NCBI RefSeq assembly: GCF_003369915.1
Contig: NW_022881625.1
Span: forward strand, 744,001-808,000
DNA length: 64,000 nucleotides
From: Drosophila miranda
Lineage: Eukaryota; Arthropoda; Insecta; Diptera; Drosophilidae
Reading direction: 5' to 3'
The position numbers and the translations under genes are program-made. Below the pieces are notes generated by a model. That model saw only the letters and a program-made list of their open reading frames with translations. It was not told where the DNA came from and ran no database searches. Shown one piece after another: positions 10,245-21,115 of the stretch (positions are counted from its first letter, which is position 1; every line of letters begins with the position of its first letter).

Positions 10245-10470
10245 GGATGCGGCCAATCAACAATTAAAATCGACAACGCATCCTGGTGGCCGGACCAGTT
10301 CGCCACTTGGATGCGGCCAATAACTCCGACCATTGCCATCACACACCGATGCCAATGCCAACACGATGACAATGCAGTTGGGTGGCCGGACCAGTGCCCA
10401 TCGAGTGCAGCAGCCAACACTAACCAACAGACAGATGCAACGTGGGCGGCCGGACCAGAGCCGCTTGCCA
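10245..10470 (+). repeat. Tail tandem repeats with GGTGGCCGGACCAG core
   Basis: Three to four degenerate repeats of about 55-80 bases, each with GGTGGCCGGACCAG followed by a GCCACT-GGATGCGGCCAAT-like arm. In this unit the repeats are part of the extended G4 reading frame. Equivalent zones occur at about 2340-2620, 5376-5660, 15987-16240, 23870-24210, 51712-51960, 56940-57190, and on the opposite strand at 25800-26020, 33660-33930, 39420-39620, 44290-44540, 47330-47560 and 62935-63250. Confidence 0.75.
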
Positions 10471-10546
10471 TCAAGACCATCATTGCCCACGATGCACGCC
10501 AATACTCACAACCAGCCAATAAACAACACACAGGGGGACAACAGAG

Positions 10547-10596
10547 CCGGCCGGTATACAGCGTAATGTTCGCATTGCGTTTGTTATGCCGGCCGG
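10547..10596 (+). other. GC-rich hairpin (CCGGCCGG arms)
   Basis: CCGGCCGG at 10547-10554 and again at 10589-10596 is self-complementary and flanks a 34-base segment whose ends (TATACAGCGTAAT and ATTGCGTTTGTTAT) are also largely complementary, giving a long imperfect hairpin. Present in every tail, for example 16323-16372. In some type A copies the right arm is mutated to CCTGCCGG. Confidence 0.65.
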
Positions 10597-11633
10597 TGCT
10601 TCGTTGTAGTTGTCCTCCTGTTAGAAATAAAATAAATATAATTAATATGTTTATATGTGTGTAAATGTATGTCAATTATCGTTTATTTTACCTTGTCTGC
10701 ATCAATGTTCTTGTTGTAGATGTCAATCCTGTTGTTTTTTGTAGTTTTTGCATGTCCGTAGACAGTTTGTCCATAGTTTTAGTTACTAGCCTGTGATATA
10801 AGGAATACGTTTTTGTAAATTAATGTAGTTTTTCTGTAGTTAATTGTATATTATTAGTAGTTTTCTGATTAGTTTTATTACCTTTTTCCTCTTCTTCCCC
10901 ACCTATCTGCCATTCCCATATTTCCCCTGACATGTGGTATTACTAAAAATACCACGCAAATACCAGACTTGACCGATGACACACCAAAAAAGCCAATACA
11001 AATTCAAATTGCATTTCTCAATGCCCAGTATGTTATCGGTCGCAACTTCGGCAATTATGCCCAGCCAATTCCTCACCCACCCCCCACCCACTTCAAATGC
11101 CACTAAATGCCAAATGAGGCTGAGCAGGAATAAAATGAACACTGCCATCCTTCGCCACTCAGCCAAATGCCCCAACAATGCCAATACAACCGCCCACAAG
11201 ATGCTATGCGGTCGACTCTTCGGAGCGTCTCTCGCCCGGATCGTAAGATCCGGAAGTTGAAAGTATCCGGGCGGTTATACGGGAGCAGGCAAACTTTCCC
11301 CTTCCCATCCCATCCCATCCTTGAGAACAGAGCAGCCAATTCACACAGCACAGAGAAACATTAGACACGCAGCCACTGAAACAGAAGGCCGTTCAAATCT
11401 TCCATTGCCTACTTATCGGTGCTGCTGCCCTCGGACTACTTTCATCTCACTGAATATTGGGGTGAGTGAAAGTGGAACCGGGGGTGAGAGCACCGGTAAG
11501 TGACGACCGGCGATCGGGCCTTTCGAGTTGAGGGGAGAGTGTGGGAGTTGGCGGACATGTGAGAGTTCCACCATGAACCTCGTCCGCCACTCTCATCTCG
11601 TCCACCCGCTCGAGAGGTCGCGATCGTCGGACG

Positions 11634-11640
11634 TATATAA
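11634..11640 (+). promoter_or_regulatory. TATA box of the type B leader
   Basis: TATATAA lies immediately downstream of the conserved 234-base block, where type A has CGTGCC instead. Copies on the - strand are at 38246-38252 and 61746-61752. A start about 25-30 bases downstream (near 11665) would give a leader of roughly 490 bases to the gag ATG. Start site not demonstrated. Confidence 0.5.
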
Positions 11641-11843
11641 ATTGAACCATCGCCGCCGCCATTAAAATAAAATAAAATCGCAAGTTTGTTTGTTCGTTGC
11701 CATCAGTGTTGCCCGTGTCGTTTGTCGTTTTGACTGTTTGTCGTATATCGTTTGCCGTGTCATTTGTGCTCTGGTGCCAAAAAATAAAGACAGTGAAGGC
11801 CAGACGACGCCAAGCCAAGCCAGGCAGCAGCCATTTTGTGTCG

Positions 11844-11863
11844 CCCCCCCCCCCCCCCCCCCC
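11844..11863 (+). repeat. C20 run in the type B leader
   Basis: Pure C tract. The right-arm mirror is G15 (38028-38042) and the 61.5 kb copy is G17 (61527-61543). The position is about 200 bases downstream of the TATA box, so it would lie in the transcribed leader. Confidence 0.9.
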
Positions 11864-12158
11864 TCCCCATTCGCCGCTGCACATGACCATTCCAAACGCG
11901 GAAAAGTGCTCCTGGCCAATCCACCACGCTCCAGCCCTTCCTTCACCCCACCCACTACTATCTCCGACAAGCTTTAGTTCCTGTGCCACTACAAACATCA
12001 CAAACATCACAAACTAAAAGAGATAACTGTGATAGACAAGAAAAAAAGAGAACTAAGGTGCCAATAAATACATTAAATAAAAAAACACACAAGAGACTTT
12101 TCAATTAAAGAACAACAAACAGGCAGCAGATCGCCAACACACAAACCAACAGCCAGCC

Positions 12159-14422
12159 ATGACCAGAGGAATGGCCAGACGAGGGACAGCCAGACGACAC
12201 AGCGACGGCGGCAGAGCGGCCCGCAGAGGCGCCCTTGCAGCAGCAGCAGCAGCCAACAACACCAACACCAACACCAACACCGCCAATAGCAGCAGCAGCA
12301 GCAGAGCCCTCGGCGCAGGCGCCAACACCAACGCCCCAGCCAATGCAGCTCGCCGACGCCACAGCCTTCCATCGAGTGAGTACCCAGCCATTGCCATGGC
12401 CGATATATCCACGGCCACAGCCACTCCCCCTCGAGACACATCACAAAAACCGCGCCAAACGCAAAGGGAAGGGCCGATGGGACGCCGCTCTCGCTGCCGC
12501 TTTTCCCGCCTCTCACGCTCTCGGACATACAAAACCGTTCAGGAGTAACGGGAGAGGGAGAAGACGGAGGAGAGCCGGCTAGCCGACGCGCAAGAGCGGA
12601 GCGCCAAAACGGTCAACGGGCCGCCACACACACACACACGACCGGATCGAACCCGTTGCGTGTCGAACTTGGTTCGAGTTCGAGCAGCGGGTCGATCCGA
12701 GCCATAGCCCAGTCAGCACCAATACTACGACAAACAGCAGCAACTACACAACCACAATCACAGCCAATCTCACCAACACCAAAACGACGCCGCGCCCTCA
12801 TCGACAGTGGGTGCGAAGATGAGGATGAGGGTGAGAGGAAGCAGGCCAGAAGACGGGGCCGCCATCACCAGCAGCGGCAGCAGCGGCCGCCAATTAGGAA
12901 GCCGAAGAAGAAAAGGCAGACAATGGAGGAGCTGGAGGCTATTGTCCAGGAGCAGCTGAGGCAGCACGAGCTGAGGGAGCAACAGCAGAAGCAGCAGAAA
13001 CGGACGGCACATGCAGCCAACACCAACACAGTTGCCGATCCTGCCACTATGCCGCAATCCGCACAGCCAACACATGCCCCTGCCCCTGCCCCTGCCCCTG
13101 CCACTACTATAATTGCCAATAGCCAGACCCACAGCCATCACCAACATCGACAACAGCCAATACATAGACAATCACCAGCCATTCACACAGACAATACCAC
13201 AATTAACAATAGAGATAATAATGACGCCAATACAAATACAAATACACCCGCCAATACAAACACCAACACCACCACCGCCATCACCATCACAAACACCCCT
13301 GCCACTACCACCGACGATGACATCCGGCACGGCGAATTCGGGCATCAGCCCAGCCAGGAACGTGGCTTGAGGATCCTCATCCGAAGACTCTCCCACTCCA
13401 CGCCGCCGGATTGGATTCGCAGCACCATGCTGAATGAGGGGTTCACGGTTCGGTTTGTAAGGGTGATCACCGATCGATTTGATCGCAGCCGCCAATTCAA
13501 CCTCTTCGAGGCTGATATCGCCCCCAAACCGGACCGTGGCCAATGCGGGGTGTTAAAGCTGCGACGCCTGGGTGGGAGGCCCGTCACGGTTGAGAGACTT
13601 GGAGTCTCCCGTGACCCTGCCCAGTGCCATCGATGTCAGGTGTTTGGCCACACCCGCGCATATTGTAGACGCGCTGCAGTTTGCATGAAATGCGCGGGCG
13701 GGCACCTGACGACGGAGTGCAGCAAGCCAAGGGCCGTCAATCCCAAATGCGCCAACTGCCAGGGCCAGCACATCAGCTCATACAAAGGATGCCCATCCTA
13801 CAAGGCAGCCAGGCAGAGGCTCGTGGCCCAAAGGGTCGCCAGGGAGGAGGAGCGTCGCAGACAGCAGCCACAGCCAAGCCAACAGCGACACCAGCCAATA
13901 CAACGTCGCCAGCAGCAGCCACATCCACAGCCACTCCATAATCCGCAGCAGCAACGCCAACACCAACCGGATCGGCAGCATCGGCAGCAGCATCGGTATG
14001 GCGACCAACATCCCCAGCCATCGACCAGGGGGCGCCAACACCAGAGGGTCCAGCCGATGAAGCCGATCGCGAATGATGCTCCGACGCCACGCCAACACCA
14101 GCAGCAGCAGCGGCCAGACGCCCAGTGTGATGGCAGCTGCGCTCAAAACCTGCAATTGTACGTACAGCGTATAACAGAGTTGGAAAGGAGGATCGAACGG
14201 ATGGCAGAGCAGCTCACCAGATTGGCTGCAGCAGCAGCAGCAGCGGTTCCAATAGCCGCCAATGCAGCAGCAGCAGTGGCCATATCGGACGGTGAGCCGG
14301 ATATGGACATGGACGACGACAGCCAATGGACCGATGAAGAGCCTTATGAGGACCTAGGTAGGTTTCTAAATGGAGAATCCAGTGGCGACTCCGAAAGCGA
14401 CGGATTAAACGGCGTCTACTGA
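12159..14422 (+). pseudogene. Gag G5, near full length, one frameshift (subtype 1)
   Basis: The most complete gag of subtype 1: about 750 codons from ATG 12159 to TGA 14420. The only obvious lesion here is loss of one C in a run of six at about 12426 (CCCCCTCGAG), which breaks the frame between 12548 and 12656. The downstream frame (12656-14422) holds PKRRRALIDS, the coiled coil, the RNP-like block, all three knuckles (CHRC...C, CMKC...C, CANC...C), a Gln-rich stretch, a leucine-heptad helix (LQLYVQRITELERRIERMAE) and the acidic tail ending DGLNGVY. The right-arm copy has the run restored but is broken elsewhere. A homopolymer sequencing error is a real alternative to a mutation. Confidence 0.85.
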
Positions 14423-14475
14423 TTGCGACAAATAGCAGAAGTTTAATGCCAATAAAACCTAAAAATAGAAAAAAA

Positions 14476-15578
14476 CGAGGGGGAACGTTGTGAGTTGCTG
14501 CGGACACCGCAACTCTACGGTTATACCCGATACTAAGTCAGTATAACTCTCCTCCGGCAGACGCCGCTAATATTAAACGACACGACAAAGAGTGCGTGCG
14601 AGAGAGACAGAAAATCAGTCTGAGCGTGACGTCGGGCGCTGCGTAGCCACTGAAAATTGATTTCTTGCTTTTGGCTACAAAAATGATCCGATCTGATCCA
14701 GATTCAGCAATCTGATAGATATAGTCATTATCTATGATTCTGCGTTTTTAGTTTTCTCGAATGTGCAATATTGTGGATGCAACTGATTTTCGTCTTTTGT
14801 GGGGGCGAAAAGGGGTGGGGCGAAATTCTGAGATATACGTTTTATAGTGAGATCTAACAGAAGTGCGGATACCAAATTTGGTTACTCTAGCCTTAATAGT
14901 CTCTGAGATTTGTGGATGCCCCAGATTTTCGTCCTTTGCGCGGGCGGAAGGGGTGTGGCGAAATTTGGACACGAAACGGTCAAGGTCCGATATCACAGGA
15001 GTGTGGATACCAAATTTGGTTGCTCTGGCTCTTATAGGTTCTGAGATCCTTGAACTCATATTTTGCAATTGACAAAACCGACCATGAAACCTGTGTGCTA
15101 GAGAGAGACAGAGCGAGAAAGAATGAAATTGTTTTCTTGATTCTGGCTATAATCATTATACGATCAGATTTTGCACTGTAGAAGATATGGTCATCCTCAC
15201 CGATTCTGCGTTTTTGGTTTTATCGTATCTTTAAAAATGTGGATGCCACAGATTTTCGTCCTTTGTGGGGGCGGAAGTGGGCGGGGCGAAGTTTTGAAAT
15301 ATTTTTAAAGCAGTGACATATCACAGAAGTCTGGATCCAAAACATCGTTGCTCTAGCTCTTATAGTCCTTGAGCACTAGGCGCTGAAGGGGACGGACGGA
15401 CGGACGGACGGACGGACAGACGGACAGACAGACAGGGCTCAATCGACTCGGCTATTGATGCTGATCAAGAATATATATACTTTATGGGGTTGGTAACGAT
15501 TCCTTCTGGACGTTACACACATCCACTTTTACCACAAATCTAATATACCCCAATACTCATTTTGAGTATCGGGTATAA
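14476..15578 (-). mobile_element. INE-1/DINE-1-type element inserted in the G5 tail
   Basis: On the - strand it starts TTATACCCGATACTC at 15578. It carries the family's recognisable internal sequence (AAGTATATATATTCTTGATC, then GAGTCGATTGAGCC followed by CTGTCTGTCCGTC repeats) and GC-rich CCGCCCACTTCCGCCC motifs. Near its end it has the inverted terminal motif AGTATCGGGTATAAC and a final hairpin (GAGTTGC...GCAACTC) before CCCCCTCG at 14476. INE-1 elements are non-autonomous Helentron relatives without coding capacity. It interrupts the A/T-rich tail 53 bases after the gag stop. Confidence 0.85.
15391..15435. repeat. GGAC/GACA simple repeat inside the DINE-1
   Basis: Tandem GGAC units merging into GACA units. 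The copy in the second array (about 56277-56392) is more than twice as long and interrupted. Confidence 0.85.
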
Positions 15579-17741
15579 TTAAACACAATTAACAACAATC
15601 TGCAAATGACCAACAAACATACTCACCTGCTATTAAACCGACAGAGCTGCCCCTCCAGCAGCTGCCTCGCCACTCCTGGAACTCTCTTGAGGCATAATGG
15701 GCGTAATTTGGAGGCCTCATCAGCAGCACTGCCGTCAATTCCAACAGAAGTCCAGAGGCCAGCCACTAAAATACAAAGGAAAACAGTCAATACACGCCAA
15801 CACGAAAAAAAAAAAAACGCCCAAAACACACAAAAACACACGTACCTGCCAATCACCAGACAGAGCTGCCCCCACAGCAGCTGCCTCGCCATGAACATCA
15901 TCAATTTTCTGCCAAAGGAGCGGAAAAGGAGGCCTTTTTTGAACCGATGACGAACGTGGCCGAGGAGGCCAGGCCAACTCTGCTGACAACGCATCCTGGT
16001 GGCCGGACCAGCAGCCACTCGGATGCGGCCAATCAACAAGTAAATCGACAACGTATCCTGGTGGCCGGACCAGTTGCCACTTGGATGCGGCCAATAATAC
16101 TGACAGTCTGACATCACACACCGATGTCAACGCCAACACACTGGACAACGCATCTCGGGTGGCCGGACCAGTGCCACTCGGTCTGCTGCATTAAACCAAC
16201 AGACAGATGCAACGTGGGCGGCCGGACTAGAGCCGCTCGCCATCTCCAACTTTGCCCACGATGCACGCCAACACCATCAATCCAGCCATCGCCACTAAAC
16301 AACACACAGGGGGACAACAGAGCCGGCCGGTATACAGCGTAATGTTCGCATTGCGTTTGTTATGCCGGCCGGTGCTTCGTTGTAGTTGTCCTCCTGTTAG
16401 AAATAAAATAAATATAATTAATATGTTTATATGTGTGTAAATGTATGTCAATTATCGTTTATTTTACCTCGTCTGCATCAATGTATTTGTTGTAGATGTC
16501 TATCCTGTTGTTTTTTGTAGTTTGTGCATGTCCGTAGATAGTTTTAGTTACTTACCTGTGATATTAGAATTAAGTTTTTGTAAATTAATTTAGTTTTTCT
16601 GTAGTTAATTGTATATTTTTCGTAGTTTTCTAATTAGTTTTACCTTCTTACTCTTCTTCCCAACCTATCTGCCATTCCCATAATTCCCCTTGACACGTGG
16701 TATTACCAAAAATACCACGCAAATACCAGACTATGACCGATAACACACCAAAAAGCCATTTCAAATTTAAAATGCATTTATCAATGCCCAGTGTGTTATC
16801 GGTCGCAAATTCGGCAATTTATGCCCAGCCAATTCCTCCCCACCCCCTACCCACTTCAAATGCCTCTAAATGCAAAATGCGGTTGAGCAGGAGCAAAATT
16901 AACACTGCCAACCTCCGCCACTCTGCCAAACGCCCCAATAAAGCCATTTCAACCGCCCATATGATGCTATGCGGTCGACTCTTCGGAGCGTCACGCGCCC
17001 GGATCGAAAGATCCGGAAGTTTACAGTATCCGGGCGGTTATACGGGAGCAGGCATTTATCCCCCCCCCCCCCCCCATCCTATCCCATCCCCCAACAACAG
17101 AGCAGCCACTACACACAGCACAAACATAAGACACTGGCCGCTAACCAACGACAACGACAACACACACAGCCACTAAAACAAACGGCTATTCCAATTCTCC
17201 ATTGCCTACTTATCGGTGCTGCTGCCCTCGGACCACTTTCATCTCACTCAATATTGGGGTGAGTGAAAGTGGAACCGGGGTGAGAGCACCGGTAAATGAC
17301 GATCGGCGATCGGTCCAGTCGAGTTGAGGGGGAGAGTATGGGAGTTGGCGGACATGTGAGAGTTCCACCATGAACCTCGTCCGCCACTCTCATCTCGTCC
17401 ATCCGCTCGAGAGGTCGCGATCTTCGGACGTGCCAGAACCGTTTCGTGTCGTGTCGCTTTTTTCGTTGTTCTGTGCCGTGTCGCCATTGACGTTTTCTTT
17501 TTCTGTGTTGCCCTGATTTCTTTTGTGGTGTCTGTTGTGTGCCGTGCCGTGCCGTGCCGCCCTTCCTCCACCACACCCATTAATTACCTTGACAAGCTTT
17601 TGTTCCAGTCAACATCATAAAACAAAAAAGAATAAAAGTGCCAATAAATACTTTAAACACAAACACACACACACAAGAGACTTTTCAATTAAAAACAACA
17701 AACAGGCAGCAGATCGCCAACACACAACCCAACAGCCAGCC
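15579..17741 (+). repeat. Type A tail and leader between the DINE-1 and G6
   Basis: Resumes the interrupted G5 tail. Contains the intron-like segments on the - strand, tandem repeats about 15987-16240, GC hairpin 16323-16372, GTGGTATT hairpin 16697, GAAA hairpin about 17005, a C run near 17060, the conserved block about 17200-17430, a leader variant with GTGCC repeats near 17538-17557, and the gag leader. An A12 run at about 15807 lies in an intron-like segment. Confidence 0.78.
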
Positions 17742-18410
17742 ATGACCAGAGGAATGGCCAGACGAGGGTCAACCAGACGCCACAGCGACGGCGGCAGAGC
17801 GGCCCGCAGAGGAGCCCTAGCAGCAGCAGCAGCAGCCAACAACACCAACACAAACACCGCCAATAGCAGCAGCAGCAGCAGAGCCCTCGGCGCAGGCGCC
17901 ACCACCAACGCCCCAGCCAATGCACAGCGCCGACGCCACAGCCATCCATCGAGTGAGTACAAAGCCATTGCCATGGCCGAGTTGGCCACGGCCACAGCCA
18001 CTCCCCCCTCGAGCCGCATCGCAAAAACCGCGCCAACCACAAAGGGAAAGGCCGAAAAGACGCCGCTCTCACTGCCACTTTTCCCGCCTCTCACGCTCTT
18101 GGACGCACAAAACTGTTCAGGAGTAACGGGAGAGGGAGAAGACGGAGGAGAGCCGGCAAGCCGACGCGCAAGAGCGGAGCGCCAAAACGGCCAACGGGCC
18201 GCCACACACACACACACGACCGGATCGAACCTGTTGCGAGTCGAACCTGGTTCGAGCTCGAGCAGCGGGTCGATCCGAGCCATAGCCCAGCCTACACAAA
18301 TGCCACCAATCCCACCAACACCAAAACGACGCCGCGCCCTCATCGACAGTGGGAGCGAAGATGAGGATGAGGGAGAGAGGAAGCAGGCCAGGCATGAGAG
18401 ACGGGTGTGA
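17742..18410 (+). pseudogene. Gag G6, N-terminal part ending at a strand switch
   Basis: Open from ATG 17742 with the usual N-terminus, Thr/Asn repeats, SRRARAERQNGQ and PKRRRALIDS. Homology to gag stops at 18390/18391 in GAAGCAGGCCAG. From there the sequence is the tail of an element in the opposite orientation, so the frame adds only six foreign codons (HERRV) and stops at 18408-18410. About 215 residues remain, without RNP block or knuckles. The right-arm copy (31483-32151) has an extra frameshift in a C run. Confidence 0.8.
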
Positions 18411-18715
18411 CCCAGTGGAGCGGCAACAGGCGCCAGCATCTGTGTCGTCGTTGGAAATGGCAGCTGTTGGTTCCGATTGGCGTGACGTCACGGCCATGGT
18501 CAGGCGGCAGCGTCATCAAAGAAGGCCTCCTTTTCCATCCCTTTGGCAGGAAATTGTCATTGTTGATGGCGAGGCAGCTTCTTGATGGTCAGCTCTGTCT
18601 GGTGATTGGCAGGTACGTGTGATTTTTGTGTGTTTTGGCCGTTTTTCGTTGTTGTCCGTATTGACGTCTCTTTCCTTTGTTGCAGTGGCTGTCTCTGGAT
18701 CGACGATTGGGCACA
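18391..18715 (-). repeat. Type C tail of the inverted gag G7
   Basis: On the - strand this follows the stop of G7. On the + strand it shows an intron-like segment from GATTGGCAG|GTACGTGTG (about 18612) to TTTGTTGCAG|TGGCTG (about 18684). The rest resembles the exon-like antisense stretch of other tails, with a recurring CTGTCTGGTGATTGGCAG. The tail is cut at 18391 by the tail-to-tail junction with G6. Confidence 0.7.
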
Positions 18716-21115
18716 TCAATAGGCGCCGCCCGATCGCATGCTTTCGCGTGCGCTGGCGATTTGGGCCCTCCACACTTGGCCCAGACCCTCCAGATCGTCG
18801 AATGGATCGTGGTCGGTCCACTCGTCGTCATCATCGTCATTAATTGCTTCGCAGTCCATATCGGGTTCGGATTCCGATATGGCTGCGGCGTCAAAGTGCG
18901 TATTTGGTGCTGGTCGTGGTGATGGCTGTGTGGATGCTGCTGCTGCTGTTGTTGTCCGTTGTGGCGGCACTCCTCCCGTGCTCTCGTCCCTTGCCTGCAG
19001 CAGGTTTGTCAGTTTCGTTGAAATTGCTGCCAGTTTTTCTTCCAGCTCTCTAATTTTACCGGCATATCTTTTCAGATTATGGGCACAGCTCCCATCGCAC
19101 TGGACGCCTGGCTGCTGCTGTAGCTGGGGTTGGCGTGGCGTCGGAGCACGATTTGGGATCGGCTGCATCGGCTGGACCCTTTGGTATTGGCGCCCCTCGG
19201 CCAGTGGCTGGGGATGTTGGTCGCGATGCTGTAGCTGTTGCCGATGCTGCCGACCCGGACCGCGTTGGCGTTGCTGCTGCGGCTGTGAGTGGAGTGGCTG
19301 TGTGGGTGGCTGCTGCTGCAACTGTCGCTGTAGTGGCTGCTGGTGACGTTGTGGTGGCTGCTGGATACGATGTGCTGGCTGTTGCTGCTGTATTGGCTGC
19401 TGCATTGGCTGTGGCTGTTGCCGTATTGGCTGAGGCTGCTGCTGCTGCCGTCGATGCTCCTGGACAGCGACCCTGTGGGCCAGGAGCCGCTGCCTGGCTG
19501 CCTTGTAGGCGCTGCAGCCCTTGTAGGCGCTGATGTGCTGGCCCTGGCAGTTGGCGCACTTGGGAGCAACGTTCCTTGGCTTGCTGCACTCCGTCGTCAG
19601 GTGTCCACCCGCGCATTTCATGCAAACTGCAGCGCGTCTACAATATGCGCGGGTGTGGCCAAACACCTGACATCGATGGCACTGGGCAGGGTCACGGGAG
19701 ACTCCAAGTCTCTCAACCGTGACGGGCCTCCCACCCAGGCGTCGCAGCTTCAACACCCCGCATTGGCCACGGTCCGGTTTGGGGGCGATCTCAGCCTCAA
19801 AGAGATTGAATTGGCGGCTGTGATCGAATCGATCGGTGATTGCCCTTACAAACCGAACCGTGAACAGCATACTCGTTCAGCATACTGCTGCGAATCCAAT
19901 CCGGCGGCATGGAGTGGGAGAGTCCTCGGATGAGGATCATCAAGCCACGTTCCTGGCTGGGCTGATGCCCGAATTCGCCGTGCCGGATGTCATCGTCGGT
20001 GGTAGTGGCAGGGGTGTTTGTGATGGTGATGGCGGTGGTGGTGTTGGTATTGGTCTTGGCAGGTGTATTTGTAATTGTAATTGCGTTGGCGTCATTATTT
20101 GTATTGATATTGTCAGTATTGTCTATGTGAATGGCTGGTGATTGTCTATGTATTGGCCTTTGTCGATGTTGGTGATGGCTGTGGGTCTGGCTATTGGCAT
20201 TTATAGTAGTGGCAGGGGCATGGGCAGGGGCAGGGGCATGTGTTCGCTGTGCAGATTGCGGCATAGTGGCAGGAGCGGCAACTGTGTTGGTGTTGGCTGT
20301 ATTTGTTGTCCGTTTCTGCTGCCTCTGTTGTTGCTGCCGCAGCTCGTGCTGCCTCAACTGCTCCCGGACAATAGCCTCTAGCTCCTCCAGTGTCTGCCTT
20401 TTCTTCTTCGGCTTCCCAATTGGCGCCCGCTGCTGCCGGTGCTGGTGATGGCGGCCCCGTCGTCTGGCCTGCTTCCTCTCACCCTCACCCTCATCGTCAC
20501 TCCCACTGTCGATGAGGGCGCGGCGTCGTTTTGGTGTTGGTGGGATTGGTGGTATTTGTGCAGGCTGGGCATTGGCACGGATCGACCCGCTGCTCGAACT
20601 CGAACCAGGTTCGACCCGCAACAGGTTCGATCCGGTCGTGTGTGTGTGTGTGTGGCTGCCCGTTGGCCGTTTTGGCGCTCCGCTCTTGCGCGTCGGCTTG
20701 CCGGCTCTCCTCCGTCTTCTCCCTCTCCCGTTACTCCTGAACAGTTTTGTGCTTCCAAGAGCGTGAGAGGCGGGAAAAGTGGCAGTGAGAGCGGCGTCTT
20801 TTCGGCCTTTCTCTTTGTGGTTGGCGCGGTTTTTGTGACGGGTCTCGAGGGGGGAGTGGCTGTGGCCGTGGATATATCGGCCATGGCAATGGCTGGGTAC
20901 TCACTCGATGGAAGGCTGTGGCGTCGGCGCTCTGCATTGGCTGGGGCGTTGGTGTTGGCGCCTGCGCCGAGGGCTCTGCTGCTGCTGCTGCTATTGGCGG
21001 TGTTGGTGTTGGTGTTGTTGGCTGCTGCTGCTGCTGCTAGGGCGCCTCTGCGGGCCGCACTGCCGCCGTCGCTGTGTCGTCTGGTTGACCCTCGTCTGGC
21101 CATTCCTCTGGTCAT
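18716..21115 (-). pseudogene. Gag G7, inverted, subtype 2, two frameshifts
   Basis: Runs from ATG 21115 down to TGA 18716, about 800 codons. Two frame changes are shared with the right arm and so predate the duplication: an extra CA in the ACACACAC run near 20645, and a short duplication around TATGCTGAACGAG near 19870. All three knuckles are intact in the last frame (18716-19870), followed by a long Gln-rich region, a predicted coiled coil (NLKRYAGKIRELEEKLAAI), and a C-terminus different from subtype 1: DMDCEAINDDDDDEWTDHDP, then an extension ending SMRSGGAY. Its head faces the kinase at 21399. Confidence 0.85.

Larger units (their letters stand above)
8740..10664 (+). pseudogene. Gag G4, chimeric gag with a frameshift in this arm
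   Basis: Same gene as 39223-41142 on the right arm, where it is intact. Here one base is missing at about 9680 (GAGGG for GAAGGG) between the codons for MHAEG and YTVRF, which moves the frame from 8740-9798 to that of 9792-10664. The coiled-coil segment between PKRRRALIDS and the Thr/Asn run is shorter than in G3/G5. After the knuckles and the Gln-rich stretch, homology jumps at about 10243 from a gag CAGCAGCCAC to the same bases in the tail tandem repeat, so the rest of the frame (LGCGQST onwards) reads through tail sequence to a stop at 10664. Confidence 0.85.
10665..12158 (+). repeat. Type B tail end and leader between G4 and G5
   Basis: Shares the overall plan of type A but differs in sequence: hairpin at about 10933, GTAA-loop hairpin at 11236-11253, no C run after it, the conserved block at 11401-11634, then a TATA box, a distinct 200-base transcribed-looking stretch, and a C20 run at 11844-11863 in a different place from type A. 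The leader reads GATAACTGTGATAG then A-rich sequence before the gag ATG. The 135-base GC-rich block from about 11190 to 11290 is the best-conserved stretch against type A besides the leader block. Confidence 0.75.

Noticed and set aside
15391..15435. CRISPR-like or satellite array at the GGAC repeats
   Set aside because: It is a simple tetranucleotide repeat inside an INE-1 element, with no spacers.
19072..19625. Long frames antisense or out of frame to gag (Ala/Val-rich, Ser/His-rich, Cys/Trp-rich)
   Set aside because: They are shadows of CAG/GCC-rich gag codons. They break wherever gag has indels and carry no recognisable domain.
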